A stretch of DNA of 64,000 nt from Luteolibacter sp. LG18 (GTDB lineage: Bacteria; Verrucomicrobiota; Verrucomicrobiia; Verrucomicrobiales; Akkermansiaceae). The translations under genes and the position numbers were made by a program. The notes under the pieces are model-generated. The model saw only the letters and a program-made list of their open reading frames with translations. It was not told where the DNA came from and ran no database searches. The stretch spans positions 1,984,001 through 2,048,000 of the forward strand of contig NZ_AP024600.1 of assembly GCF_036322585.1 (NCBI RefSeq), read 5' to 3'. Positions 25,961 through 34,561 of the stretch are shown here, one piece after another (the stretch's first letter is position 1; every line of letters starts with the position of its first letter).

Positions 25961-28900
25961 ATGAATTTCGTGCGCGGCGGATGGCTCGGATTGGCTCTGG
26001 GATTGGGGTGGATACCGGCGGCGCAGGCATGGACCGGCAATGGCGCGGCCCCCGGCACGGATGGCTATTCGGTGGACACCACCCAGCGCAACGACGTGGT
26101 GTCGTTCTGGCAGTCGGTCTACAAGGCGTCGGAGGGATATGAAAGCCGCATTGGTTGGACCGGTAGCTACACCACCGGCGCTCCCGGGACGGTGGCGGCG
26201 GCTTTTTCCGATGATGTCGAGAGGCGGGTGAACTTCGTGCGCGCCCTCTGCAAGGTGCCGGCTTCCGCCCAGCTCAATACTTCCTCCACCATCGCCTACA
26301 CCGCCGGTGATGCCGCTGCCCCGTCCTTGAGCACGCTCAAGTCGACCGCCGCGCAGGCTTCCGCCATGCTCATCGCGCGGAATGGATCGAGCGCGATGAA
26401 TCATTCGCCGGCTTCGAACCTGACCGGTTGGTCCGCGGTGGCATGGAATGGCAACCATTACGGAAACCTCGCCAATGGCTTCTTCGGCCCGGGTGCGATC
26501 GATGCCTACATGCGCGAGGATGCCGCTGGTGTGTCGACCTGGAACACGGCCGTCGGCCACCGCCGCTGGCTGCTCCGCGTGCAGTCCACGAATTTCGCCA
26601 CCGGTGACACCCCGGGCCTGAAGACCGAGCAGTCCGGCGGTCCGAAGGCCCCCACCAATACCCTCTACGTCGCCCAGATTTCGGGGGAGTCCGACACCGG
26701 GGCCGCTGCCCGCTACGTGCCCTATCCGGCCGCTGGCTATTTCCCGGCACCACTGAACAGCCCTTACTGGTCGCTTTCGTATCCCGGCGCGACCTTCACG
26801 GCGCAGACCACCGTGCAGATGTATGACGCGAACGACGTGGAAATCGCGCCGGCCGCGGGCTGGGGTGTGTTCTCGATCACATCCGGCTACGGGGACAATT
26901 CCATCGTCTGGCAGGTGCCGGCGGCGGCCGCCGTGAAGGCGGTCAATTCCGACACCACCTTCAAGGTGAAGGTCTCCAACTTCGACATCCCCAGCGGGCA
27001 TGTGGGCTCCTACACCTACTCGGTGACGCTCATGAATCCGGAGAAGCTCACGGATTCGCTGATCGTTTCGGGCTCGGCCACGCCACCGGCCACGGGATCC
27101 ACCAACTACTTCTTCGCCCGTCCCGATTTTTCGGACGCAGTGGAGGTCGGCTGCTTCAAGGTCCAGCCGGCCACCTGGACGGAGGGGGCGGAGGACTCGC
27201 CCGCGCCGAAGGTGATCGACCGCACCACCAATGGTGCCGCCGCCCCGCTGATCGCGACGACCTATCACAATACTGGCGCGAAGTCCTTCCGCCTCACGAT
27301 TCCCACGTCCTACGACCCGGTCGTGGGTGGGGCTCCGGACCAGAGCTTCGAGATCGACCGCGACATCGTTCTGGCTTCCGGCGCGAAGCTGAACTTCGCC
27401 TACAAGCGCGGGCAGATGACCGCGAACATGTTCATGAACGTCGAGACGTCCCTGGACGGGGGCGTGACCTGGAGCGTGCTCAACACGCTTCAATACAATG
27501 GCACCAACAACCTCGACGCGGCCTTCACCAGCGCTTCGCTCGACCTCCCGACCTCGGGCATCCTGCGGGTGCGGTTCCGGTTGTACTACACCCCCGCCAC
27601 CGGCGGCACCATTTACACGGTGGGCAACACGCCGGGAACGACCACTGGCATCTACCTCGATGACATCAGCGTCACCAACTGCAAGTGGCCGGACAAGAGG
27701 GGAACCCTGTCCACGGTCTCGCCCGCCACGCAGGTGGCCTTCAGTTCCGCCACCGTGGGGGAAACCCTGGTGCCTGGCGACACCTGGTGGCTGCGCGCCC
27801 GCGCGATGATGGGCGGGCGGTGGATGGCTTACGGTGCCTACACCGCTGTGGTGCCGCAGCCGCCGCTGCCCTTGACCGGTCCCGCCGCGCCGCCGGTGGC
27901 CGGTGCCACCTACCTGTTCACTCCGGAAAATACGCCCACCAGCTACCAGCTCGAGGTGGCGCGGATCGGTGCCGGCACTTGGACGGAAGGGGCGGAAGAC
28001 AGCCCGACCCCGCAGGTGATCGATGGCACGGGCATCTACGAGCTGCGCAGCTCGCGGAACAAGAAAACCGGCAGCAAGGCGTTCCGTCTCGGCGTGGATT
28101 CCGTCTCCGACACCCTGGACACCTTCACGATCGACCGGAACATCATCCCCACCGCGACGAGCAATCTGACGTTCCAGAGCCGCCGCGGGCCGATGCTCAA
28201 GACAAACTTCATCCACGCGGAGATCTCCGCGGATGGCGGCACTACCTGGACGTCGGTCTGGAATCTGCCCGGTCTGGCGGCCTCCACTGGGGTGAACACC
28301 GCGGACACGGCCTTCACGGCGCGGACCGTTTCTCTCGCGTCCTACGCCGGGCAGACGATCCGCATTCGCTTCGCCTTCCGGAATGACGTGGGCTCCGCGA
28401 TCCTTTCGACCAGCAACCTCACCACCGGTACCTCCCGCGCCGACACCTCCGGCGTGTGGATCGATGACGTGGCGGTCAGCAATTCCACGGTGCTGTCCCC
28501 GATCACGGTGACCAGCCTGCCGGGAACGGCCGCTTCGGCCCGCTTGGACGCGACCTCGGCCGGGGAAACCCTCGTGGCCGGAGCCAGTTATCGCCTGCGG
28601 ATCCGCGAGATGAACGGCGCGGTGCCGGGTGTGTGGGGCCAGGCCCTCACCGTGGTGCCGACCAATACCCCGGCCCTGACCGGATTCAACGCGTGGTTGA
28701 ACTACGACTACCCCACCTTGATCGGCGTTCCGCTTACCACCGATACGGATGGCGACGGCATCCCGAATATCCTTGAGTATGCCCTTTCCCTCAATCCGTT
28801 GGTGAGGAACGTGTCGACCGACTCCATGGTCTACGATTCCGGGGATTCCTCGTTCACGATTTCCCGCCCCTTGCCGGTGGATCGCGCTGACATCACCTAT

Positions 28901-29041
28901 GGAGCCGAGTTCTCGTTCGATATGGTGAACTGGACCACCTCGGGGGTGACGGTCACCAAAACCGGCGGCCAGTTGAAGGCCTCGGTCGTCACCGGATCGG
29001 CCCAGAGGCGCTTCCTGCGCTGGAAAATCACCAAATCCTGA
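25961..29041 (+). CDS. Large secreted CAP-like protein with duplicated beta-sandwich modules
   Basis: 1026 residues. Signal peptide ends AAQAW. Residues about 40-200 resemble a CAP/SCP domain (NDVVSFWQSVYKASEGYESR, AAQASAMLIARNGSSAMNHS, AVGHRRWLL). Two related modules follow, each beginning WTEGAEDSP (about 406 and 676), with matching FxIDRxI and SxDGGxTW motifs, as in MAM/jelly-roll type folds. Near the C-terminus DTDGDGIPNILEYALSLNPL is a calcium-binding thrombospondin-3-like stretch common in Verrucomicrobiota exoproteins, followed by a last beta-domain. Probably secreted or surface-bound; catalytic activity is not indicated. No clear partner gene on either side. Confidence 0.7.
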   Translation: MNFVRGGWLGLALGLGWIPAAQAWTGNGAAPGTDGYSVDTTQRNDVVSFWQSVYKASEGYESRIGWTGSYTTGAPGTVAAAFSDDVERRVNFVRALCKVPASAQLNTSSTIAYTAGDAAAPSLSTLKSTAAQASAMLIARNGSSAMNHSPASNLTGWSAVAWNGNHYGNLANGFFGPGAIDAYMREDAAGVSTWNTAVGHRRWLLRVQSTNFATGDTPGLKTEQSGGPKAPTNTLYVAQISGESDTGAAARYVPYPAAGYFPAPLNSPYWSLSYPGATFTAQTTVQMYDANDVEIAPAAGWGVFSITSGYGDNSIVWQVPAAAAVKAVNSDTTFKVKVSNFDIPSGHVGSYTYSVTLMNPEKLTDSLIVSGSATPPATGSTNYFFARPDFSDAVEVGCFKVQPATWTEGAEDSPAPKVIDRTTNGAAAPLIATTYHNTGAKSFRLTIPTSYDPVVGGAPDQSFEIDRDIVLASGAKLNFAYKRGQMTANMFMNVETSLDGGVTWSVLNTLQYNGTNNLDAAFTSASLDLPTSGILRVRFRLYYTPATGGTIYTVGNTPGTTTGIYLDDISVTNCKWPDKRGTLSTVSPATQVAFSSATVGETLVPGDTWWLRARAMMGGRWMAYGAYTAVVPQPPLPLTGPAAPPVAGATYLFTPENTPTSYQLEVARIGAGTWTEGAEDSPTPQVIDGTGIYELRSSRNKKTGSKAFRLGVDSVSDTLDTFTIDRNIIPTATSNLTFQSRRGPMLKTNFIHAEISADGGTTWTSVWNLPGLAASTGVNTADTAFTARTVSLASYAGQTIRIRFAFRNDVGSAILSTSNLTTGTSRADTSGVWIDDVAVSNSTVLSPITVTSLPGTAASARLDATSAGETLVAGASYRLRIREMNGAVPGVWGQALTVVPTNTPALTGFNAWLNYDYPTLIGVPLTTDTDGDGIPNILEYALSLNPLVRNVSTDSMVYDSGDSSFTISRPLPVDRADITYGAEFSFDMVNWTTSGVTVTKTGGQLKASVVTGSAQRRFLRWKITKS

Positions 29042-29093
29042 GGGGTTTATTCCGGCTTGTTACCCGGGCGGGTGCCCCCGATGCTCCCGCCCG

Positions 29094-30977
29094 ATGTTCG
29101 AACGCTTCCGTCCCTACTTCGCGCTGCTCGGCCGGGTCAAAGGCCGCTTTGTCGCGTCCATGATCGCCGGGGTGATCTTCGCGGCCGCCAGCGGTTTCGG
29201 CATGCCGTTCCTGCTCAGCACCGTGTTCCCGGTGATTTTCGGGCAGTCGCAGACGGTGCTGGATGCCCGGGACGCGTTGGCGAAGACCAATGGCGAGGAG
29301 GAGGCCACCCGGATCATCGAGAAGGCGTTTCCGGGGAAGCTGAAGACCGCCGAAAAACAGCAGGAAATCGCGGCCGATTTCGAAAAATACGCCGGCAAGG
29401 AGAACGCGGGCATCTGGCTGCTCATCGCCGCCTGTGCCATCATGCCCATCGCCTTCCTGATCCGCGGGGCCGCGGGCTTCCTCAATGTCTACTGGACCAC
29501 CCAGTGCGGCCTCGAGGTACTGAAGGACATCCAGCAGAAGGTGTTCGACAAGCTCCAGCGCCTGCCGCTCGGGTTCTTCAGCGGCAAGAAGACCGGTGAC
29601 CTGATCAGCCGCGTGATGGGGGACACCCAGATGATGAACATGGTCATCACCACGGTGGCGAACGACATCGTGAAACAACCGCTCACGCTGGTCAGCGCCC
29701 TCGGCTTCCTCGCCTACAGCAGTTGGAAGAGCAAGGAGTCGTTCTTCCTGCTGCTGTGCCTCATCAGCATCCCGATCTGTGTGCTGCCGATCCGTCTCGT
29801 GGGCAAGAAGCTGATGCGTCGCGCGGCATTGATGCAGCATACCCAGGGGGACAACACCGCCGTGCTCAGCGAGACGCTCGGTGCCGCCCGTGAGATCCGC
29901 GCGTTCAACCTGGAGGATCTGATGGCCGGGCGCTTCCTCTCCGGCCTCGCCCGCTGGACGAAGCTCCATCTGAAGGTCATCAAGTACCGCTTCCTCGCCC
30001 CGCCCGCCATCGAGTTCGTGTCCGCCATCGTGGTGTCCATCGCGCTCTTTTATGGCGCGCGCCAGCACCTCACCTTGGAGGCCTTCATCCCGCTCGTGGC
30101 GGCGCTCTACATGTGCTATGACCCGATGAAGAAGCTCGGCGAGGTTCACAACCGCCTCAAGCAGGGCGGCGTGTCGCTCGACCGTCTCGAAGAGATTCTC
30201 AATGCCCCGGAAAGCACGCCGGACCCGGTGGCTCCCGCCAAAATTTCGAATGTGAAGGGCGCGATCACGTTCCACGATGTGTCGTTCTCCTACGGCGATT
30301 CCCCGGCGTTGAAGGACATCAATGTCGAGATTCCCGCCGGACAGATCGTGGCGCTCGTCGGTCCGTCCGGCGCGGGCAAGACCACCTTCGCCAGCCTGGT
30401 GCCGCGCTTCTACGATCCGCTCGCGGGATCCATCCAACTCGATGGCACCGACCTGCGCGAGGTGCGGAAGAAGGACCTGCGCGACCACATCACGCTGGTG
30501 CCGCAGGAGGCCGTTTTGTTCTCCGATTCGATCGAGGCGAACATCCGGCTCGGCCGGGAAGGCGCGAGCAAGGAGCAGGTGCTCGAAGCCGCCCGCCAGG
30601 CGAACGCCCATGATTTCATCGTCAAGCAGCCGCAGGGCTACGATACCCCGGTGGGCGAGCGTGGCGCGCAGCTCTCCGGCGGCCAGAAGCAGCGCATCTC
30701 GATCGCGCGTGCCTTCCTGCGTAATGCTCCGGTGCTGATCCTCGATGAGGCGACCAGTGCGCTCGATTCCGAGAGCGAGGCGCGCATCCAGCAGGAGCTG
30801 GCGGACCTCGCCCGCGGCCGCACCACGCTCATCATCGCGCACCGTTTCAGCACCATCCGCATCGCCGACCGCATCCTCGTTTTCGACGGCGGCCGGATCG
30901 TGGGCGATGGCACCTTCGCCGAGCTGGAGAAGTCGCACGACCTCTTCCGCCTGCTGCTCGAACAGCAGCGGCATTGA
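29094..30977 (+). CDS. ABC transporter, fused permease and ATPase (MsbA/lipid-exporter type)
   Basis: 627 residues, half-transporter expected to dimerise in the inner membrane. The membrane domain has six predicted helices and, unusually, a hydrophilic insertion of about 80 residues after the first (DARDALAKTNGEEEATRIIE and onward, about 60-110). The nucleotide-binding domain has Walker A GPSGAGKTT (about 423-431), Q-loop VPQEAVLFSD, signature LSGGQKQR (about 527), Walker B VLILDEATSALDSESE and switch His IIAHRFSTI. It belongs to the MsbA-like multidrug/lipid A exporter group; the substrate is not determinable. A palindromic repeat follows its stop. Confidence 0.9.
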   Translation: MFERFRPYFALLGRVKGRFVASMIAGVIFAAASGFGMPFLLSTVFPVIFGQSQTVLDARDALAKTNGEEEATRIIEKAFPGKLKTAEKQQEIAADFEKYAGKENAGIWLLIAACAIMPIAFLIRGAAGFLNVYWTTQCGLEVLKDIQQKVFDKLQRLPLGFFSGKKTGDLISRVMGDTQMMNMVITTVANDIVKQPLTLVSALGFLAYSSWKSKESFFLLLCLISIPICVLPIRLVGKKLMRRAALMQHTQGDNTAVLSETLGAAREIRAFNLEDLMAGRFLSGLARWTKLHLKVIKYRFLAPPAIEFVSAIVVSIALFYGARQHLTLEAFIPLVAALYMCYDPMKKLGEVHNRLKQGGVSLDRLEEILNAPESTPDPVAPAKISNVKGAITFHDVSFSYGDSPALKDINVEIPAGQIVALVGPSGAGKTTFASLVPRFYDPLAGSIQLDGTDLREVRKKDLRDHITLVPQEAVLFSDSIEANIRLGREGASKEQVLEAARQANAHDFIVKQPQGYDTPVGERGAQLSGGQKQRISIARAFLRNAPVLILDEATSALDSESEARIQQELADLARGRTTLIIAHRFSTIRIADRILVFDGGRIVGDGTFAELEKSHDLFRLLLEQQRH

Positions 30978-30980
30978 CTG

Positions 30981-31068
30981 GGAGTAGGGACATTCTTGTC
31001 CCGTTTGGAAAAGCCACCCAGCTTCGCTGGCAAATTCTGAAGAGACGGGACAGGAATGTCCCTACTCC
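30981..31068. repeat. Palindromic repeat between convergent genes
   Basis: GGAGTAGGGACATTCTTGTC at 30981-31000 is matched in inverted orientation by GACAGGAATGTCCCTACTCC at 31049-31068 (arms of about 23 bp, one mismatch). The loop contains CCAGC-TTC-GCTGG. It lies between the ABC transporter (ends 30977) and the convergent pseudouridine synthase (ends 31062) and overlaps the latter's last codons. It could act as a bidirectional terminator. Confidence 0.6.
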
Positions 31069-31739
31069 TTGGCTAAAAACCGCCACTCCCCCGGCTTCAA
31101 ATCCTCCGGAAGCCGGAACTCCCCGACGCTCACCCGATGCAACGCCGTGACGCGGTTGCCGATGCGGTGGAACATGCGCTTCACCTGATGGTAGCGGCCC
31201 TCGTGGAGGGTGAGCCGCGCCTGCCGCTCGCCGAGAATCTCCAGCTCCGCGGGCAGGGTGGTGAGGTCCTCGGTGTGGAAATAGAATCCGGCGGCGAAGG
31301 CGGCCACTGCTTCCCGTGGAATCGGGTCGCGGGTCTCCACCAGATAGACCTTGTCCACCTTGTGGGCCGGGTCCATCAGCCGCTTTGACCAATTGCCGTC
31401 GTTGGTGAGCAGCACCAGCCCGGAGGTGTTCCGGTCGAGGCGTCCGGCGATGTGCAGCGTGTGCTTGTCCGGGTCATCGATGAGATCGATCACGGTGGTG
31501 TGCTCGGCATCGACGGTGGCGCTGACCACGCCGACCGGCTTGTGCAACAGGATGCGGAGCCGGCGTTCCGGCGCGCGGACGATTTCATCCTCCAGCGTCA
31601 CGCCGCTGAAGCGGTCGACCTCCTGGTCGTGGCGCGTGACCACCTCGCCATCCACCCGCACGCTGCCGCGCAGGATGCGGCGGCGGGCTTCATTGCGGCC
31701 CATCGACTGGTGTTTGGCGAGGAGGCGGTCGAGCTTCAC
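31062..31739 (-). CDS. RsuA/RluB-family pseudouridine synthase
   Basis: 225 residues. An N-terminal S4 RNA-binding domain (KLDRLLAKHQSMGRNEARRR) is followed by the catalytic domain with IAGRLDRNTSGLVLLTNDG, whose Asp is catalytic, and HEGRYHQVKRMFHRIGNRV. It modifies a uridine in rRNA. No ATG suits the S4 start; a GTG at 31739-31737 begins exactly at the domain and overlaps the upstream gene's TGA (GTGA, 31736-31739), so coupled translation is likely. The last codons run into the palindromic repeat at 30981-31068. Confidence 0.88.
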   Translation of the reverse strand: MKLDRLLAKHQSMGRNEARRRILRGSVRVDGEVVTRHDQEVDRFSGVTLEDEIVRAPERRLRILLHKPVGVVSATVDAEHTTVIDLIDDPDKHTLHIAGRLDRNTSGLVLLTNDGNWSKRLMDPAHKVDKVYLVETRDPIPREAVAAFAAGFYFHTEDLTTLPAELEILGERQARLTLHEGRYHQVKRMFHRIGNRVTALHRVSVGEFRLPEDLKPGEWRFLAKE

Positions 31740-32989
31740 GAGGTGGGCGCCATCGTATACAGCGCCATCGTCATGCACCAAGCATGACCGGCGGGCATGC
31801 GCTTCAGCTCGTGCCCGGCTCCCCACGAGTCCGAGTAAATGACCTCCTCGGTCTTGGTGTTGTAGCCGATGATCAGCCGCATGTGGCCGCCGTGGGTCTG
31901 GGGCAGACCGGCTTCCTGGAACATGCCGAGCTGGAGCGACCAACTCACCGGGATGCCCTTGTCGATGGATTCCTGGATACGGGCGATGAAGCGCTTGTAG
32001 CCGGATTGCTTCACCTTCGCGGCGAGGTAGATCTCCGGCTTCACGGCCTGCTGGAGGGCGGCGACGTCGATGACGTTCGGGTTCGGCTCGAATTTCTCGC
32101 CTCCGGCGCGCTTGGCCGCGGAGTTGTAATCGCGGACGTCCTCCTCGTACTGCTTGGCGTCGTAGTCGAAACGCTTGGTGGTGCTGATGTGGAGGCGGCC
32201 GGTGATGCGTTTCAGCGCCTCTTCCATCTCCGCCATGCTGGTGCCGTTCTCGCCGGTCTTCGCGACCTGGGCCATCTCGTGTTGATCGACTTCTAGGCCG
32301 TAGTAGCGGGCGACCCGTTCGGCGGTGGCGACGGCGCAGTAGCCTTTCTGGCCCTGGTCGACCATCGGCACGTTGTCGATGTAAACGTCGCCATTGTCCT
32401 TCTTCACGAGGTGCTCGGTGAGGCTTGCGCGCTTCGCCACCTGGGCCTTCGTCCCGGCGGTGTCGAGCGAGGCGAGGCGGAGCCGCAGGAACTCGGCCTG
32501 CGGAGCGCCGTCGCCACGGCTGATCGAGGATTCGAGCAGCCACGCGGCCTTGTCCTTCTTCCACATCCAGCCCTTGAGGTTCACGGCGCTGCGCTGCGAG
32601 TAAACCTCGCCGGGATTGCCGAGGCCGATGGTCAGGCGCTTTTTCCAATCCTCGAAACGCGCTTCCAGATCCTTTACGGAAATCTCGCCGTCGTCGCCAC
32701 GGTTGTAGAGCGACACGCTCACGGAGCTGGTCTTGGTCTCATCGCCGCGGATCACGATCTCGCCGGTCTTTTCACCGAACAACGACCAGCGGCTGGCATT
32801 GGCGCGCAGTCCGTCCTTCTTGTCGCTGAGCCAGGCGAAGCCGCCGGTGGCGGGCATCAGGTCCTTGACCGGTTTGGTGAAAAGCGCGGCATCCGTCAGC
32901 GTGGCGTCGATCGGCGCGGGAGCGGGATCGGCGTGGACGGGCAGGGTCAGGAGGGCAAGTGCCAGCGCGAAGGGGGCGTGGGATTTCAT
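31736..32989 (-). CDS. Secreted C39-like cysteine peptidase
   Basis: 417 residues. Signal peptide ends PVHA. The first 200 residues are beta-rich and unassigned. The C-terminal half looks like a papain/C39-like fold: VPMVDQGQKGYCAVATAERV with candidate nucleophile Cys218, then GGHMRLIIGYNTKTEEVIYS with the His, and SDSWG with the Asp. Substrate unknown; periplasmic or extracellular. It overlaps the pseudouridine synthase by 4 nt, an odd pairing of a secreted protease with an RNA enzyme. Confidence 0.75.
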   Translation of the reverse strand: MKSHAPFALALALLTLPVHADPAPAPIDATLTDAALFTKPVKDLMPATGGFAWLSDKKDGLRANASRWSLFGEKTGEIVIRGDETKTSSVSVSLYNRGDDGEISVKDLEARFEDWKKRLTIGLGNPGEVYSQRSAVNLKGWMWKKDKAAWLLESSISRGDGAPQAEFLRLRLASLDTAGTKAQVAKRASLTEHLVKKDNGDVYIDNVPMVDQGQKGYCAVATAERVARYYGLEVDQHEMAQVAKTGENGTSMAEMEEALKRITGRLHISTTKRFDYDAKQYEEDVRDYNSAAKRAGGEKFEPNPNVIDVAALQQAVKPEIYLAAKVKQSGYKRFIARIQESIDKGIPVSWSLQLGMFQEAGLPQTHGGHMRLIIGYNTKTEEVIYSDSWGAGHELKRMPAGHAWCMTMALYTMAPTS

Positions 32990-33049
32990 GCGGAAAACGG
33001 ACGTTACAAAAACAGAGTGTCTTCCTGAGAGCGCCGCCGGACAGCCGGG

Positions 33050-34354
33050 TCACCTATTTTTCCGCCGTAACCCGTTGCGAAGCAATTCCGTGACGCAGTC
33101 GATTTCCTCCGCGGTCAGGCCGAGCGGCGGGCTGAAAGCGAGCACGTGGCCGACGGGGCCCTCGGGCAGCAGGAGGATGCCTTCCTGCAGGAGTTCCTGC
33201 ACCAGGGCGATGGCGAGGTCTCCGGCGGGGCGGCCGTCCGGGTGATGGAGTTCGATCGCCTGGAGCAGCCCGCGGCCCCGGATCGCGGTGACGAAGGGCT
33301 CGCCGGAAAGGGTGGAAAGCGCGGCGTGCAGGGCCTCGCCCTCGGCCAGCGCGCGGGCGGGGGTGGACGGTTTCGCATGCTCGTCGAGCGCGGCGACGGC
33401 CATCGCGCAGCCCATCGGATTGCCGAGGAAGGTGCTGGTGTGGAGGGCTTCGCCGTGGGTCTCCGGCCAGCGGTCCATCACCGCGGCCTTGCCCACGCAG
33501 GCGGAGATCGGGAAGCCGCCGCTGAGCGCCTTGCCGAGACAGACGAGATCGGGCACCACGCCGTCCCACTCGCAGGCGAAGGGCTTGCCGGTGCGGTTCA
33601 GACCGGTGAAAATCTCATCGATCACCAGCAGCGCGCCGTGGTGGTCGCACCACTCGCGCAGTTCCCGCAGGAATGCCGGTGGCGGGATCACGATGCCGCC
33701 GCGGCCTTGGATCGGCTCGACCAATACCGCGCCGATGTCCGTACCGTCGACCTCCGCGAGCGCGGCTCGGAAGGTTTCGAGGGCGGTGTCATCGGCGGGG
33801 AAGGGGAGCAGGGTGGTGACGCGGGCGAGCTGGCCCTCGAACGGTTCGCGGAACCATGGGATGCCCGCGCCCAGCAGCGCGCCATAACCGAGGCCGTGGT
33901 AGGCACCCTGGAAGGCGACGATGCCCTTCCGGCCGGTGGCGAGCGCGGCGGTTTTCAGCGCGGCCTCCACCGCCTCGAAGCCGGAGTTGCCGAGCAGGGC
34001 CTTGCCTTTTTCACCGGTCCAGCGTTCGAAGGTCAGGGCGCTGAGGCGTTCGCACAGTTCCACCTTCAGGCGCGCCGGGTGGACATCGCCCATGGCGTGG
34101 AGCAGGTGGTGGGACTGGGCGCGCGCGGCGGCAGCGGTGAAGCCGTGGCCCAGTGTGGCCACACCGAAGGCGCTGGTGAGTTCCAGGAAGCGGTTGCCAT
34201 CGGAGTCCCACACGTTCACCCCCTCCGCGCGTTCCCAAAACACCGGCCATTCCGGCGAGCGGAAGGTGGTGTTCCGGCACTCCACCGCGCCGAGGCGGGC
34301 GGCGAGTTCTTGGGAGCGCGGGCCGGGGACCGGGGTGACTAGGGCGGGCAGCAT
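33050..34354 (-). CDS. Class III PLP-dependent aminotransferase
   Basis: 434 residues, cytoplasmic. The class III (ornithine/GABA/acetylornithine) pattern is clear: DSDGNRFLELTSAFGVATLG, GNSGFEAVEAALKTAAL, AYHGLGYG, VEPIQGRGG, LLVIDEIFTGLNRTG, and the PLP-binding Lys in CLGKALSGGFPISACVG. The specific substrate cannot be fixed from motifs. The ATG at 34354 is only 8 bp from the start of a full-length dispersed repeat (34363-34561), so its promoter lies in or beyond that repeat. Confidence 0.87.
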   Translation of the reverse strand: MLPALVTPVPGPRSQELAARLGAVECRNTTFRSPEWPVFWERAEGVNVWDSDGNRFLELTSAFGVATLGHGFTAAAARAQSHHLLHAMGDVHPARLKVELCERLSALTFERWTGEKGKALLGNSGFEAVEAALKTAALATGRKGIVAFQGAYHGLGYGALLGAGIPWFREPFEGQLARVTTLLPFPADDTALETFRAALAEVDGTDIGAVLVEPIQGRGGIVIPPPAFLRELREWCDHHGALLVIDEIFTGLNRTGKPFACEWDGVVPDLVCLGKALSGGFPISACVGKAAVMDRWPETHGEALHTSTFLGNPMGCAMAVAALDEHAKPSTPARALAEGEALHAALSTLSGEPFVTAIRGRGLLQAIELHHPDGRPAGDLAIALVQELLQEGILLLPEGPVGHVLAFSPPLGLTAEEIDCVTELLRNGLRRKNR

Positions 34355-34362
34355 GGGGGAGA

Positions 34363-34561
34363 GGAGTTGAGCCTTCAGGCGAGGAAGGTCTTCCGCGAGG
34401 CGGAGGCTGGGGAGATTTCAGCCGCAAAGCAGCGCAAAAATCGCAAAAGGAAGAGCTGGAGGTCTGTCAGTCTTCACTTCTTGAAAACTGAACACTGCAA
34501 ACCAGCAAACTTTTAGGCCTCCGCCCCCGGGAAGACCTTCCTCGCCTAAAGGCTCAACTCC
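34363..34561. repeat. Dispersed intergenic repeat, full-length copy A
   Basis: About 199 bp, bounded by GGAGTTGAGCCTTCAGGCGA at the left and its near-complement ending GGCTCAACTCC at the right (arms of about 45 bp). The core contains GCCGCAAAGCAGCGCAAAAA and CTGAACACTGCAAACCAGCA, also found in copies B and F. It lies between the rhomboid gene's 3' end and the aminotransferase start; the right end supplies the rhomboid stop codon (TGA within GGAGTTGA). No protein is encoded. Confidence 0.85.

Noticed and set aside
25949-28216. 755-codon antisense frame opposite the CAP-like gene
   Set aside because: The plus-strand protein has a signal peptide, repeated modules and a calcium-binding tail; the antisense one has none.
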